NCBI GenBank assembly: GCA_006384855.1
Contig: VCJN01002917.1
Location: 1-64,000 of the forward strand
Direction of reading: 5' to 3'
DNA: 64,000 nucleotides
From: Tetraselmis striata
Taxonomy: Eukaryota; Chlorophyta; Chlorodendrophyceae; Chlorodendrales; Chlorodendraceae
In this document: piece by piece, positions 51,605-61,817 of the stretch
Numbering within the stretch: the first letter of the stretch is position 1
Layout: each line of letters begins with the position of its first letter
Translations under genes and position numbers: made by a program
The notes under the pieces: model-generated
Told to the model about the DNA's origin: nothing
The model's database searches: none
What the model saw: the letters and a program-made list of their open reading frames with translations, nothing else

Positions 51605-53257
51605 ATGACAGACCAAGCCAGCACAGGGATCCCCGATCCCGAAGGCGCGGCCGACATCATCGACACCGAATTCGAGATCGGCCAGGACAACATCGAGGGC
51701 AACGTCGGCCCTTTCGGCTTCGACATCCACAACCCGGTCTTCCTGATTTCCGGCCTGTCGGTGGTCGCATTCGTCCTCTATGCGCTCATCGCTCCCGAAC
51801 AGGCCGCCACCTTCTTCGGATGGCTGCGCCCTGCCCTCACCAGCACCTTTGACTGGTTCTTCCTGAGCGCGGCCAACATCTTCGTGATTTTCTGCCTGTT
51901 TTTGATCGTCAGCCCCTGGGGCAGCGTGCGGCTCGGCGGCAAGGACGCGACGCCCGACTACACTTATGTCGGATGGTTCGCGATGCTGTTCGCCGCCGGC
52001 ATGGGCATCGGCCTGATGTTCTTCGGCGTTCTGGAGCCGGCCTATTACTTCGGCACGCCCTGGGGCGACGCCCCGCTCGGCACCGTCCGCCCCTTCGATG
52101 AAAACGGCGCGCTGATTGCAGCCAACGTCGAGGAAGCCCGCCGCATGGCGCTGGCCGCGACGTCCTATCACTGGGCGCTCCACCCCTGGGCGATCTATGC
52201 CGTCGTCGCGCTAGCGCTGGCGCTCTTCAGCTTCAACAAGGGCCTGCCGCTGTCGATCCGCTCCGCCTTCTATCCGCTGCTTGGCGAGCGCGTCTGGGGC
52301 TGGCCCGGCCATCTCATCGATATCGTCGCCGTGTTCGCGACGCTCTTCGGCCTCGCCACCTCGCTCGGTCTCGGCGCGCAGCAGGCCAACGCCGGCCTCG
52401 AGTTCGTCTACGGCGTGCCCAACACCGTGACCGTCCAGGTGGTCCTGATCATCGGCATCACGGCAATCGCGCTGATCTCGGTGCTGCGCGGTCTCGACGG
52501 CGGCGTGAAGGTACTGTCCGAGATCAACATGGTGATCGCCATCCTGCTCCTGCTGTTCGTGCTGTTCACGGCCGGGGCCGTGGGCATCCTCACGGAGTTC
52601 GCCCAGGGCCTCCTCGCTTACACGCAGGAGGTCATTCCGCTGTCGAATCCGTTCGGGCGCGAAGATACCGGCTACATGCAGGGGTGGACGGCGTTCTACT
52701 GGGCCTGGTGGATCAGCTGGTCGCCCTTCGTCGGCATGTTCATCGCCCGCGTGAGCCGGGGCCGCACGGTGCGCGAGTTCATCATCTGCGTGCTGATCAT
52801 TCCCTCGCTCGTCTGCATCTTGTGGATGGCCGTCTTCGGCGGCGCGGCGATCAACGACATGATCGCGGATCCCGCGACCAGCCTGGTCAAGGCGAATGTG
52901 ATCGATAGCTACAGCCCGGAACTGTCTCTCTTCGCCATGCTGGAGAGCCTTCCGCTTGCTTCGATCACCTCCACGATCGGCATCGTGCTCGTCATCGTGT
53001 TCTTCGTCACCTCCTCCGACTCCGGCTCGCTGGTGATCGACACGATCACGGCCGGCGGCAAGGTGGACGCGCCGGTTCCCCAGCGCGTGTTCTGGTGCAC
53101 CTTCGAGGGACTGGTCGCGATCGTTCTGCTGATCGGCGGCGGCCTCAGTTCGCTGCAGGCGATGGTGATCTCCACCGGCCTGCCGTTCACGCTGGTGCTG
53201 CTGGTGATGTGCTGGGCGATCTTCCGCGGCCTGCAGGCGGAACGCAACGGGACCTGA
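51605..53257 (+). CDS. BCCT-family glycine betaine/choline/carnitine transporter
   Basis: A 550-residue, 12-helix sodium- or proton-coupled carrier. The hallmark glycine-rich segment is GMGIGLMFFGVLEP, and the tryptophan-rich substrate motif is WAWWISWSPFVGMFIARVSRGRT. It lacks a long C-terminal osmosensing extension, so it may be constitutive or Usp-regulated. It is likely co-transcribed with uspA. Choline, betaine, carnitine and DMSP are all possible substrates. Confidence 0.95.
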   Translation: MTDQASTGIPDPEGAADIIDTEFEIGQDNIEGNVGPFGFDIHNPVFLISGLSVVAFVLYALIAPEQAATFFGWLRPALTSTFDWFFLSAANIFVIFCLFLIVSPWGSVRLGGKDATPDYTYVGWFAMLFAAGMGIGLMFFGVLEPAYYFGTPWGDAPLGTVRPFDENGALIAANVEEARRMALAATSYHWALHPWAIYAVVALALALFSFNKGLPLSIRSAFYPLLGERVWGWPGHLIDIVAVFATLFGLATSLGLGAQQANAGLEFVYGVPNTVTVQVVLIIGITAIALISVLRGLDGGVKVLSEINMVIAILLLLFVLFTAGAVGILTEFAQGLLAYTQEVIPLSNPFGREDTGYMQGWTAFYWAWWISWSPFVGMFIARVSRGRTVREFIICVLIIPSLVCILWMAVFGGAAINDMIADPATSLVKANVIDSYSPELSLFAMLESLPLASITSTIGIVLVIVFFVTSSDSGSLVIDTITAGGKVDAPVPQRVFWCTFEGLVAIVLLIGGGLSSLQAMVISTGLPFTLVLLVMCWAIFRGLQAERNGT

Positions 53258-53287
53258 TCCACGGCCCGACCGCCAAACGACCCAACA

Positions 53288-53317
53288 GGCGCGGGACACG
53301 GTTCCGCGCCCGTTTTT
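53288..53317 (+). terminator. Intrinsic terminator after the BCCT gene
   Basis: GGCGCGG (53288-53294) pairs with CCGCGCC (53304-53310), then CG and five T. It ends the uspA-BCCT unit. Confidence 0.8.
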
Positions 53318-53393
53318 ATGCATCCGGCAGAGACTGGCCAAGGACACCGCACGGGCCTATCGTGAGACAGACCGCCCGTCAGGAAACCGTCCG

Positions 53394-53841
53394 ATGCATC
53401 GCTTGCTGATCCCGCCCGTCCTCTGGCTCATCCTGCTTCTGGCCATGGCGGGGCTGAGCGTGGTTGCACCGGTCGCCACGCTGTTCGATGCGCCGGCCGA
53501 GATCCCCGGATGGATCGCGATCGCTGCCGGGCTCGCGCTTCAGGGCATCGCCGCCGGCCAGTTCGTCAAGGCCCGGACAAATCTGCACGCGTTCCGCGAT
53601 CCCGACAAACTCATCACCGACGGCGTTTTTTTCCTTCAGCCGAAACCCGATGTATCTCGGGTTCACCCTGACCATCGCCGGGGCGGCCTTGCTGCTCAAC
53701 ACGGTCTCGGCGCTGATCGGCCCGCTGGTGTTCTTCGCGGTGGCCAATCTCTGGTACATCCCGCGCGAGGAACGCATCGCCGACAAGCTGTTCGGCGAGC
53801 CCTACCGCGCCTATCGGGCCCGGGTGCGCCGCTGGTTCTAG
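53394..53841 (+). CDS. Isoprenylcysteine carboxyl methyltransferase-like membrane protein (frame broken once near 53630)
   Basis: About 148 residues with two or three hydrophobic helices and the family motif GVFSFSRNPMYLGF, which binds SAM, followed by NLWYIPREERIADKLFGEPYRAY. The reading frame changes within a run of seven T near 53630; with six T it would be continuous, a typical overcall. Function is probable phospholipid or isoprenoid-type methyl transfer in the membrane. Its TAG overlaps the stop of the opposing V-ATPase A gene. Confidence 0.85.
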
Positions 53842-55677
53842 CTGCCGACGTAATGGACGTGCGACGTCGCGAGCAGGGATGCAATCTCCGCCAGCAACTC
53901 GATGCGCCTCGGGCTCTTGTCGGCCGCATAGTTCAGGTTGCGGAACAGCCCGGTCAGCCGGATGAAGAATGCGCGCGCGGCCTCCTTGTCGTCGAAGGCA
54001 TACGTGTGGCCGACCGCACGGCAGACCAGATCGAATGTCTCGCGCTGGCGTGCCAGTGGCACCGACACATCGACATCGTCGAAGGCATCCTGCTGCAGAT
54101 AGACCATGTCGACGAAGAGCGCTTTCTGCTGCGTCACGAAGTCGTCGAGAGTAACGCCGTCCTCGCCCGTCACCTGCATCATCCGCGAAATCTCGTCGCC
54201 CTTGTGCAGCAGCGCGGTCACCGTCTCGACCTGGCCGGCCCAGTCGTGTCCGAGTTCGCGGGCGAACCAGCCGGCCAGTTGAGAGCGGTAGCGCGACCAG
54301 GAGATCAGCGGATCGACAGCCGGGTAGAACCGTTTGTAGGCGCGGTCATAGGACAGGCCGAGAAAGGCCTTGACGGTGCCGAGTGTCGACTGGGTGACCG
54401 GCTCCTCAAAGTTTCCGCCGGCCGGCGACACCGTTCCGATCACCGTCAGGCTGCCGGTCGCCCCGTCGGGCGCACGCACCACACCGGCGCGTTCGTAGAC
54501 GCCGCGAATCGCGGAATCGAGATAGGCGGGAAAGGCCTCCTCGCCCGGAATTTCCTCCAGCCGGCCGGAGGTCTCGCGCATCGCCTGCGCCCAGCGCGAG
54601 GTGGAATCCGCGATCAGCAGAACATCCAGCCCCATCTGCCGGTAATATTCGCCGAGCGTGATGCCGGTGTAGATCGAGGCCTCGCGCGCCGCCACGGGCA
54701 TGGAGGAGGTGTTGCACACCAGCACCGTGCGCTCCATCAGCGTCCCGTCGCCGGAGGGGTCCGGCTGATTGGGAAACTCGGTGATGGTTTCCACCACCTC
54801 GCCCGCCCGTTCGCCGCAAGCCACGACGACCACCACGTCGACATCCGAAAACCGGGAGATCAGCGACTGAAGCACGGTCTTGCCGGCGCCGAAGGGACCC
54901 GGAATGCAACCGGTTCCCCCACGGGCGATCGGAAAGAAGGTGTCGATCAGGCGGATGGTGGTGACCAGCGGATCGCCCGGATAGAGCCGTTCGCCGCGCC
55001 CGGTGCGGGTTCAGCGTCTCCGGGATCGGGCGGCGCACCGGCCAGCGTTGCGCCATGGTGAGTTCCTGCAAGCGGCCCTGGTCGTCGCGCAGGGTGGCGA
55101 TCACCTCGTCGATCGTATGCGCGCCCTCGCGGATGCGTTCGACAGTGAGCGCGCCGCGCGTGGCGAAGGGCACCATGATCTTGTGGGTGAACCGTCCCTC
55201 CGGAACCGTGCCAAGCACATCGCCGCCGCGCACCGTATCCCCCGAGCGCACGGCCGGCGAGAACGCCCATTTGCGGCGGGTGTCGAGGGCGGGGATAACG
55301 ATGCCGCGCGGCAGGAAGAACCCGTAATCTGACGCGACATCGGCGAGCGGCGTCTGCAAGCCGTCGAAGACACCGCCAAGCAGTCCCGGCGCCAGCGTGA
55401 CGGAGAGCATTTCGCCGGTCTGGATCACCGCATCGCCGATCCGCACCCCTTGCGTGCTTTCAAACACCTGCGCGTCGGCGGTGGCACCGCGCACGCGCAG
55501 AACCTCAGCACGCAGATATTCCCTGCGCTGGCCGGCGCGTTCGGGCCCATGGGGAATGATGTAGACGACCTCGTTCTTCATCAACGGCCGCTCGCCGGTC
55601 GGGGCGATGGTCACAAGATCGTCCTGGACCGCGATGATTTCCGCGCTCGGCGCCGGCAGTTCCGAAATCTCCGTCAT
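53838..55677 (-). CDS. V-type ATPase catalytic subunit A (frame broken once near 55000)
   Basis: The nucleotide-hydrolysing subunit of the V1 head. Walker A is PGPFGAGKTVLQ, and the catalytic region has CGERAGEVVE and ADSTSRWAQAMRE. The subunit A-specific non-homologous region is seen in the N-terminal half (GLLGGVFDGLQTPL to VPFATRGALTV). The frame changes near 55000 in a G/C-rich stretch before ERLYPGDPLVTT. About 613 residues, normal for the family. It is last in an operon whose order is B-D-I-K-E-DUF2764-A. Proton or sodium specificity cannot be read here. Confidence 0.92.
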
Positions 55678-56405
55678 TGCGACAAGCTCCCCGCCATTCC
55701 CGCGCCCGTTGGTGTGGCATTGCCGGCGGTCCATGCGCCGGCCAGCGTCGACTGAAGCAGCGCCTCCAGCCGGCCGCGCGCCCGCGTTGCATCGTAGCGC
55801 TGCCAGCGCTCGATCAGTTGAAACCGCATCACGAAGAACGCCACCGCCTCGAAATCGAACTGGTGATCGTCCGCCGCCCGGTCGATCTGCCGATAGACTT
55901 CCGTCAACACCGCGCGCTCCAGGCCGATGTGGTCCCCGGCGGCACACAATGCCCGCGCCGCGCGCAACCAGGGACGGGCCCGGCCGAGGCCGAAGGTCGG
56001 CTCGCTCCAATTTGTGCGGATCGCTCGCGCGATTGCCATGCGGCCCCATGCGGCGACCGGAGCGGGGTCCGCCGCGCCGTCCCGGCGCAGGCGAAGGGCT
56101 GCGACCAGCATCCGCGTTTCGAGCCGTTCGCGCACGACTGCCGCAAGATCCGGATGGGCCTGCACGGACCGGGATGCGGCCTCGAAGCGGGCGACGACCT
56201 CCGCGTCGGTGTCGCAACCGTCGACGCCGGGCCAGGAGGTCACATGCGCTATACGGTCGAGGCGACGGCGGTCCTCGTCCTCCAGCATCGACAGCCGCTC
56301 TTCCAGCCGATAGCGCGACATCGGCAGGTCCGCGTTGCTGAACAGCGCGCCAAGGTGCGGCAGGCTTGCCGCAAGCGTAATGTACTGGAACGAACCTTCG
56401 GCCAT
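55674..56405 (-). CDS. DUF2764-type protein of bacterial V-ATPase operons
   Basis: A 243-residue protein starting MAEGSFQYITLAASLPHL, a pattern of the DUF2764 family that sits between the E and A genes in Chlamydia- and Bacteroidetes-type V-ATPase operons. It is helical and charged, with no known enzyme motif. It is thought to replace the C (d) subunit as the central-stalk/membrane link, but that role is not established. Overlaps: four bases with A. A GTG three bases upstream is an alternative start. Confidence 0.8.
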   Translation of the reverse strand: MAEGSFQYITLAASLPHLGALFSNADLPMSRYRLEERLSMLEDEDRRRLDRIAHVTSWPGVDGCDTDAEVVARFEAASRSVQAHPDLAAVVRERLETRMLVAALRLRRDGAADPAPVAAWGRMAIARAIRTNWSEPTFGLGRARPWLRAARALCAAGDHIGLERAVLTEVYRQIDRAADDHQFDFEAVAFFVMRFQLIERWQRYDATRARGRLEALLQSTLAGAWTAGNATPTGAGMAGSLSQ

Positions 56406-56408
56406 CAC

Positions 56409-57134
56409 CTAGCGCACCACGCCTTCCATGACGGCCCGAAACCGAGGCTGCAGATGCCTGACGAGCAGCGGCGCGATCGCCGCCTCGGTCACATCCACCT
56501 CAAGGTCCCGGTCGCGCAGCTTGATGCGAATGCCGTCGAAGCCCGCACCGGCCGAAAACGTCACACCCTCCCGCAGCACGTTGGCGGCAAGCGACACCAC
56601 CAGATGGGTCAAGGTGCCTTCCTTCGCCGTTTCGGGCGCGGCCTTCAGTTCCTCGAAGGTGATCACCTGTTCCGGCAGAACGATTTCCAGCTCCCTGGCG
56701 TCGTCGAGACCGGCGTCGCCGCGCACCTTGCCGGCGAGTGCCAGAACGAGACGTTGCAAGAACGTCTCGTCGGCGAAGGCCTCCCGCAGCAGGCGGGACG
56801 TCTCCTTGTCGATGCGCGCGGCGATTTCGTTTCGCAGCGACAGGACGACATCGCGCGCCGCGATCTTCAGCGCATCCTGGGTCGCCGCGCGTTCGGCCCG
56901 CGCGTCCTGGCGGGCGGCCTCGCGGATCTCGGACGCCTTTTTCTCCGCATCCTCCACGAGCCGGTCCGCCTTCAGCCGCGCGTCGGCGAGCAGCGCCTCC
57001 GCCTCGCGCCGCCCGGCCTCGACGCCTTCCTGCCTCAGCCGGTCGATCAGGGCCTGCACGCCCGCGCCGGCGGAATGGACATCGGCGGGGTCCTGGCGCG
57101 CCGGATCGGCGCCGGTTTCGTTTGTCGAGCTCAT
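56409..57134 (-). CDS. V-type ATPase subunit E
   Basis: A 241-residue peripheral-stalk protein. A coiled-coil N-terminal half (ALIDRLRQEGVEAGRREAEA.. through about residue 120) is followed by a C-terminal globular part (LTHLVVSLAANVLREGVTFS, VTEAAIAPLLVRHLQPRFRA). It starts 23 bases after the K gene. The E-type tail ARVLMEGVV-like FRAVMEGVVR is standard. Confidence 0.88.
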   Translation of the reverse strand: MSSTNETGADPARQDPADVHSAGAGVQALIDRLRQEGVEAGRREAEALLADARLKADRLVEDAEKKASEIREAARQDARAERAATQDALKIAARDVVLSLRNEIAARIDKETSRLLREAFADETFLQRLVLALAGKVRGDAGLDDARELEIVLPEQVITFEELKAAPETAKEGTLTHLVVSLAANVLREGVTFSAGAGFDGIRIKLRDRDLEVDVTEAAIAPLLVRHLQPRFRAVMEGVVR

Positions 57135-57157
57135 GTCGGATCTCCCGCTTGAAAGCC

Positions 57158-57608
57158 TTAGCCCGGAATGGAGCCGCTCAGGACAAGGGCGAACACCAGT
57201 GCGAAGACGGCAAAACCTCCAGAACCGCCGCCGGTGCCAGCGAGATGCCGAAGATTTCCGGCTTGGCCTTGGCGGCGACAATGGCGGAGGCGAGGACCTC
57301 GCCCTGGCGAATGCCGACATAGAGCAGTGCGACGCCCGCAAGCACGCCGACGCCAAAGACGCCAGCCGCGGCCTCCGCCGTCATCGGGTCGCGTTGCAGC
57401 GAGAACATGATGACGATGCCGTAGATCACCTGCGACGACGGCATCAACGACGCGCCGATGAAACGGCCGTAGCCGGTTTCCGTGTCGAGCATCGCGCCAA
57501 TGGCGGCGGAGCCGGCGCGCGCGCAGCCGATGCTGCTGCCGATGGCGCCGAGGGGCCCACCGGTGCGAACAGGCCGAACCAGCCAAGTACCAGAACCAGG
57601 TCAGTCAC
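57158..57608 (-). CDS. V-type ATPase membrane rotor subunit K (frame broken twice)
   Basis: About 150 residues, a double-hairpin proteolipid. It starts at GTG inside the stop of the I gene (LVLVLGWFGLFA), then IGSSIGCARAGSAAIGAM, YGIVIMFSL, GVLAGVALLYVGIRQGEVLAS and KPEIFGISLAPAAVLE, whose Glu is the likely ion-binding carboxylate, and FAVFALVFALVLSG. Frames change near 57556 (run of C/G) and 57213 (run of A/T); both look like single-base undercalls. The ion binding the ring uses cannot be told with confidence. Confidence 0.88.
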
Positions 57609-59394
57609 AAGCGTGTCTCCTCCTTGCGGAACGGTCTGAAGGGGCGCCCCTCGCCCTTGAGGCCCAGTTGAAGAATTCGATGACGTTGAGCCGCAGGCCA
57701 TGCACGGTTCCCGCGACGATCCCGAGGCCCATGTTGACGGCATGGCCGATCAGCAGCACGGCGATCGCGACCAGAACCCCGACGCCCGGCACGGCATGGC
57801 GCACCTGCTCCGCCAGCATGTTGATCGTTCCGGCGAGCGACGCCGCCGCCAGCCCCAAGGCAAAAAGCCGCATGTAGCTGAGAACGTCGGAGAAGAGGTT
57901 CACCACCCGGGCGCCGCTGAGCAGCCCGCCGCCGAGGCGCCGGGCGAATGTCGACAGCGACGTGACACGCACCTCGCCGCCGAAGGCAACGACAAGCGCC
58001 ACGCCAACACCCGCCAGCGCGATCCCCGCCGTCGCCTGCGTGCCGCCGGTCAGATAGACGAGAAGCCCGCCAAGGGCCGCGCAACACCAGCCGGCGGGAA
58101 CAAGCCGTCCCGCGAGACTATCCGCATTCCAGGCGTTCAGCAGATTGGCGGCGACGACATGTGCGACACCGATGGTGACAGTGAGGCGCATCATCGCGTC
58201 GATGTCCGTGAGGTCGATGAAAGCGGCGCGGGCGACGAGGCCGCCGCCGTGCGGCTGCCAGCCGAAATAGCTTCCGGTGGCGACGCCGAACACCATGGTC
58301 GAGACCGCGAGCCAGTAGCCGAGGCGCACCATGCGCCGACCAAGGGCGGTTGTCTGGAACCGGCGGCGCAGCAGGAACAGCAGCACCAGCAGGAACAGGC
58401 CATAGCCGGCGTCGGTCATGATCATGCCGAAGAAGACGATGAAGGACACATAGACCACCGGAGACGGGTCCCAGCTGCGATAACCGGGGGTCTGGTAGAA
58501 CTGAACGAGATCCTCGCCCGCCGCCATCGCCGGCGCGTTTTCCAGAAGCGTCGGCGGATCGTCCTCCGGGACCGGCTCCTCGACCAGCGCCGCGATGCCA
58601 AGCCGTTCGGCGAGTTGCGCGATCTCGGCGACCCGGTCGGCCCTGGCCCATCCGCGCATCACGAAGACGCGGTCGGCGTCGATTGTTTCCAGCGCCGCGC
58701 GATTGCGGGCCGCCTGGTCGCGGGCGCGCGCCAGATTTTCGGCCAGCAGCAGGCGCCATTTGGTGAGATCGCGCCGTTCCAGCCAAAGGTCGTCAAGACG
58801 GATCTCCACGGCCTCCAGCTGCGCCAGCAGGCTCGACAATGCATGCGAGCCGATGTGAACGCGCGGGACCGGCATGCTGTCGACCGGCGGTTCCTCCGGC
58901 GACAGCACCACCATATAGGCGATGCCGCCCTCGCGGTGGACGGTCTCCACGATGGCACCGGATGCCTTGACCGCCTTCTCCCGCCCGGCCGGCACTTCGT
59001 AGAACCAGAAACGATAGCCGCCGATCTCGGACATGTCGGGAAAGGTGAACTCGCCCCAGCGCGCCACGTCGCGGATGCGCTTTTCCAGCGCGGCCTTGCG
59101 ATCCTCGGTCTCCAGCAAGGCCCGCCGGTTGCGATTGGCCGCCTCGACGACGCCGGCAAGATTGAAGAGCGGGTCCCTGGAGACCACCCGTCGCGGCGCG
59201 GGACAGTCGACCAGCCAGCGCAACGCCTCGGTCGCCTCCCGGCCGGTGCCGCTCGGCACCGCCTCCAGATCCTTTTGGGCGGCGCGCAGCGGCACGAGAT
59301 GGCAGCCGCCGAAGGCCTGCACCGCCTCGAGCACGGCCGCCTTGTCCTCCATGACGCCGATGAGGCTGATCTTCCTGAGCGCAACGATGGTCAT
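57605..59394 (-). CDS. V-type ATPase subunit I (a-type stator subunit; frame broken once near its end)
   Basis: About 596 residues. The N-terminal cytoplasmic arm (MTIVALRKISLIGVMEDKAA, coiled coil) is followed from about residue 320 by a seven-helix channel domain with FGMIMTDAGYGLFL, IGHAVNMGLGI and GLRLNVIEFFNW. The last residues change frame near 57664 in a run of C/G, so the true tail (LKGEGRPFRPFRKEETRL) overlaps the K start. It provides the ion half-channels. Confidence 0.9.
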
Positions 59395-60014
59395 ATCGCG
59401 GCAAGCCTCGCTTCGGCCGCACGCGCCGCGGTCTTGCGCTTGGAGAGCTTGGCACGCACCACCGCTTCGCGTTCGGCGTCGGCCAGCGCCATGCGGATCC
59501 GCCGGATTGTCTCCTTCGAGCGCGGAATGAGAACCTTCTCGAACAGATTGACCCGGCGGGCGATCACCGCCTCGGCCTCTTCCAGCTCGCGCAACCTGCG
59601 CTCCGCCACGTCATGGGCGATGCGCAGCCGGACCACGTCCCGAAGCGCGGTCACCGCGGCATCGACCCAATGCGGGCGCGCCAGCCGCGCATAGGCGACC
59701 TCGGCGAAGCGAACATCCTGCAACACGGGAAGCCGCGTGCCGGAGAGGTTCTGCACGGTGATGTCGACCGCTTCCACCACCACCAGCGCGTCGAGCCGCA
59801 CTTCCTCGTTCGCGAGCATCGGCAGTTCGCGGGCGCTCTCCGCGAGCCGCGCCTCCAATTGCGCCCTGCACTTGGCCAGGTCGCTTCGCGCCTTGAGGCG
59901 TTCGGCAACGATCTGCCGGCGTTTCAGCTCCAGCGAGGGCAGGAACCGCTGGTACTCCGCGAGCTTGACGCTCTCATGCGACAGCACCGACTTGTTAAGC
60001 GAGGCGCGGGTCAC
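59391..60014 (-). CDS. V-type ATPase subunit D
   Basis: A 207-residue central rotor shaft, almost all coiled coil: LNKSVLSHESVKLAEYQRFL, then RRLRELEEAEAVIARRVNLF and PRSKETIRRIRMALADAERE. The GTG start overlaps the B stop (GTGA), so initiation is coupled. Length is family-normal. Confidence 0.9.
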   Translation of the reverse strand: MTRASLNKSVLSHESVKLAEYQRFLPSLELKRRQIVAERLKARSDLAKCRAQLEARLAESARELPMLANEEVRLDALVVVEAVDITVQNLSGTRLPVLQDVRFAEVAYARLARPHWVDAAVTALRDVVRLRIAHDVAERRLRELEEAEAVIARRVNLFEKVLIPRSKETIRRIRMALADAEREAVVRAKLSKRKTAARAAEARLAAI

Positions 60015-61390
60015 GTCATCGCCTCTTCGCCTTCGCGAGACGGCGCGGCGCGGTCGCCCTCGCCCCCGGGAAAATAGCGCTCGACCAGGTCCTGCTTCAT
60101 CAGCAGTTGCTCGGTACGAAAACACTCCGCCAGCGTCGTCCAGCACAGATCCAGCGCCTCCTCCAGCGGCATGGCGATGCGAATGTCCATGAAGCGGTCA
60201 CGGAACAACGCGCCGAAACGCAGGAGCTGCCGGTCGTAGTCCGACAGGTCGAAGGCCATCGACTGCTTCTGCTCCGCGTCGCGCGCCTCGGAATAAAAGC
60301 GGATCATGGTGTTCATCACCTGGCCGTGGTCCTCGCGGGTCTCCTTGCCGATGACATGCTGCTTGAGGCGCGACAGCGACCCGAAGGGATCGATGGCGCC
60401 GCCGTGGAGATAGAACTGCCCCTCGGTGATATAACCGGTGTTGTCCGGCACCGGATGGGTCAGGTCGTTGCCCGGCATGGTGGTCACGGACAGGATCGTC
60501 ACCGATCCCGACCCGCGAAAGTCGCAGGCCTTCTCGTAGCGGCGCGCGAGTTGCGAGTAGAGATCGCCCGGATAGCCGCGATTGGCCGGCACCCGCTCCA
60601 TGGCGATGGAGACCTCCTTCAAGGCATCGGCGAAGGCGGTCATGTCGGTGAGCAGGACGAGCACGCGCTTGCCCTCCTCCACGGCGAATTTCTCCGCGAC
60701 CGCGAGCGCCATGTCCGGCACCAGCAGCCGTTCCACCACCGGGTCGGAGGCCTGGTTGACGAACATCACCGTGCGCGGAAACACGCCGGCATCCTCGAAC
60801 TGCTGGCGGAAGAAGGCATAGTCGTCGAAAATCAGTCCCAGACCGCCGAAGACCACGACATCCGCGTCCGCCTGGATGCCGATGCGCGCGAGAAACGCGT
60901 TGTAGGGCTCGCCGGAGACGGAAAAGATCGGGATCTTCTGGCTTTCCACCAGACAGTTGAAGACGTCGATCATCGGCACGTCTGTGCGGATCATCCTGGA
61001 GGCGAGGATACGCTTCATCGGGTTCACCGTCGCCCCGCCGATGGGCACGGTCGGGTCGGCGCCCAGATCGGGGCCGGCATCGACCGGGCGCCCGCCGCCA
61101 TCGAAGACGCGCCCCAGAATGCTCGGTGAATAGGTGACCTGCATGGCGCTGCCCATGAAGCGCACGGCGGCGTTGTTGGGCAGCCCCTTGGTCCCGGCAT
61201 TGACCTGCAGGGTGACCAGTTCGCCGTCGATCATGATCACCTGCGCAAGCGAATCGAAGCCCTCGGCGCCAGTAACCCGCGCGAGATCGCCCAGGCACGG
61301 GCCGCCTGCCCGGCCGCTGCCGGAAGTAGCCACCCGGATCCGGATGATGTCGCCGACGATGTCGACGATACGCGTGTGAACCACCAGCAT
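60011..61390 (-). CDS. V-type ATPase subunit B
   Basis: A 459-residue non-catalytic nucleotide-binding subunit. It lacks the Walker A GKT (PIFSVSGEPYNAFLARI at that place) and has NPMKRILASRMIRTDVPMID, LLTDMTAFADALKEVS and RGYPGDLYSQLARRYEKA. Start MLVVHTRIV. It is the first gene of the operon, so the promoter must lie in 61391-61560. Confidence 0.93.
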   Translation of the reverse strand: MLVVHTRIVDIVGDIIRIRVATSGSGRAGGPCLGDLARVTGAEGFDSLAQVIMIDGELVTLQVNAGTKGLPNNAAVRFMGSAMQVTYSPSILGRVFDGGGRPVDAGPDLGADPTVPIGGATVNPMKRILASRMIRTDVPMIDVFNCLVESQKIPIFSVSGEPYNAFLARIGIQADADVVVFGGLGLIFDDYAFFRQQFEDAGVFPRTVMFVNQASDPVVERLLVPDMALAVAEKFAVEEGKRVLVLLTDMTAFADALKEVSIAMERVPANRGYPGDLYSQLARRYEKACDFRGSGSVTILSVTTMPGNDLTHPVPDNTGYITEGQFYLHGGAIDPFGSLSRLKQHVIGKETREDHGQVMNTMIRFYSEARDAEQKQSMAFDLSDYDRQLLRFGALFRDRFMDIRIAMPLEEALDLCWTTLAECFRTEQLLMKQDLVERYFPGGEGDRAAPSREGEEAMT

Positions 61391-61570
61391 GGCGTTCCTT
61401 TCCGTCGCGGTCCTGCACATCGGCAGACTGTCAAAGACCGGTGTCCGTCTTGCGTCGCCCCATGCTGCACTGCAACAGCTTCGCGAAAAAGATCAAGAGT
61501 GGAAATGATCAGGATCAATCGAAAATTGAACTTGTCACGGCGAAGGCCGGCAGCCTAGCATCATCCGCGA

Positions 61571-61752
61571 TGGTTCCGTGCGGCAAAGCCGATGCACGGA
61601 TGAAAAGGGAACACGGTGCGGCGTACCCATCAGGGGCCAAGACCGTGGCTGCCCCCGCAACTGTAAGCGGAGAGCGGCGCCCACAAGCCACTGGTCCTTT
61701 CGGGCTGGGAAGGCGGGCGCAGCAAGGATCCGCGAGCCAGGAGACCTGCCAT
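61571..61752 (+). ncRNA. Cobalamin riboswitch
   Basis: Conserved blocks appear in order: AAAGGGAACACGGTG, GCTGCCCCCGCAACTGTAAG (the B12 box region), GCCACTG, GGGAAGGC and the 3' closing GAGCCAGGAGACCTGCC. Cobalamin binding lowers expression of the genes behind it. A short hairpin (GGCGC-AATTC-GCGCC, 61760-61774) between it and the ATG may be the expression platform, hiding the translation start or acting as a weak terminator. Confidence 0.95.
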
Positions 61753-61817
61753 CAACTCCGGCGCAATTCGCGCCTTCCTCGAACCAGCGCACGGCGGGTG
61801 CGCGTGGGAGACATGAC

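Noticed and set aside
57700-59694. A 664-codon open frame on the plus strand
   Set aside because: Antisense of V-ATPase subunit I.
53838-61390. N-ATPase or F-type ATP synthase
   Set aside because: Subunits A, B, D, E, I and K with DUF2764 are V/A-type; no alpha, beta, gamma or epsilon homologue is present.
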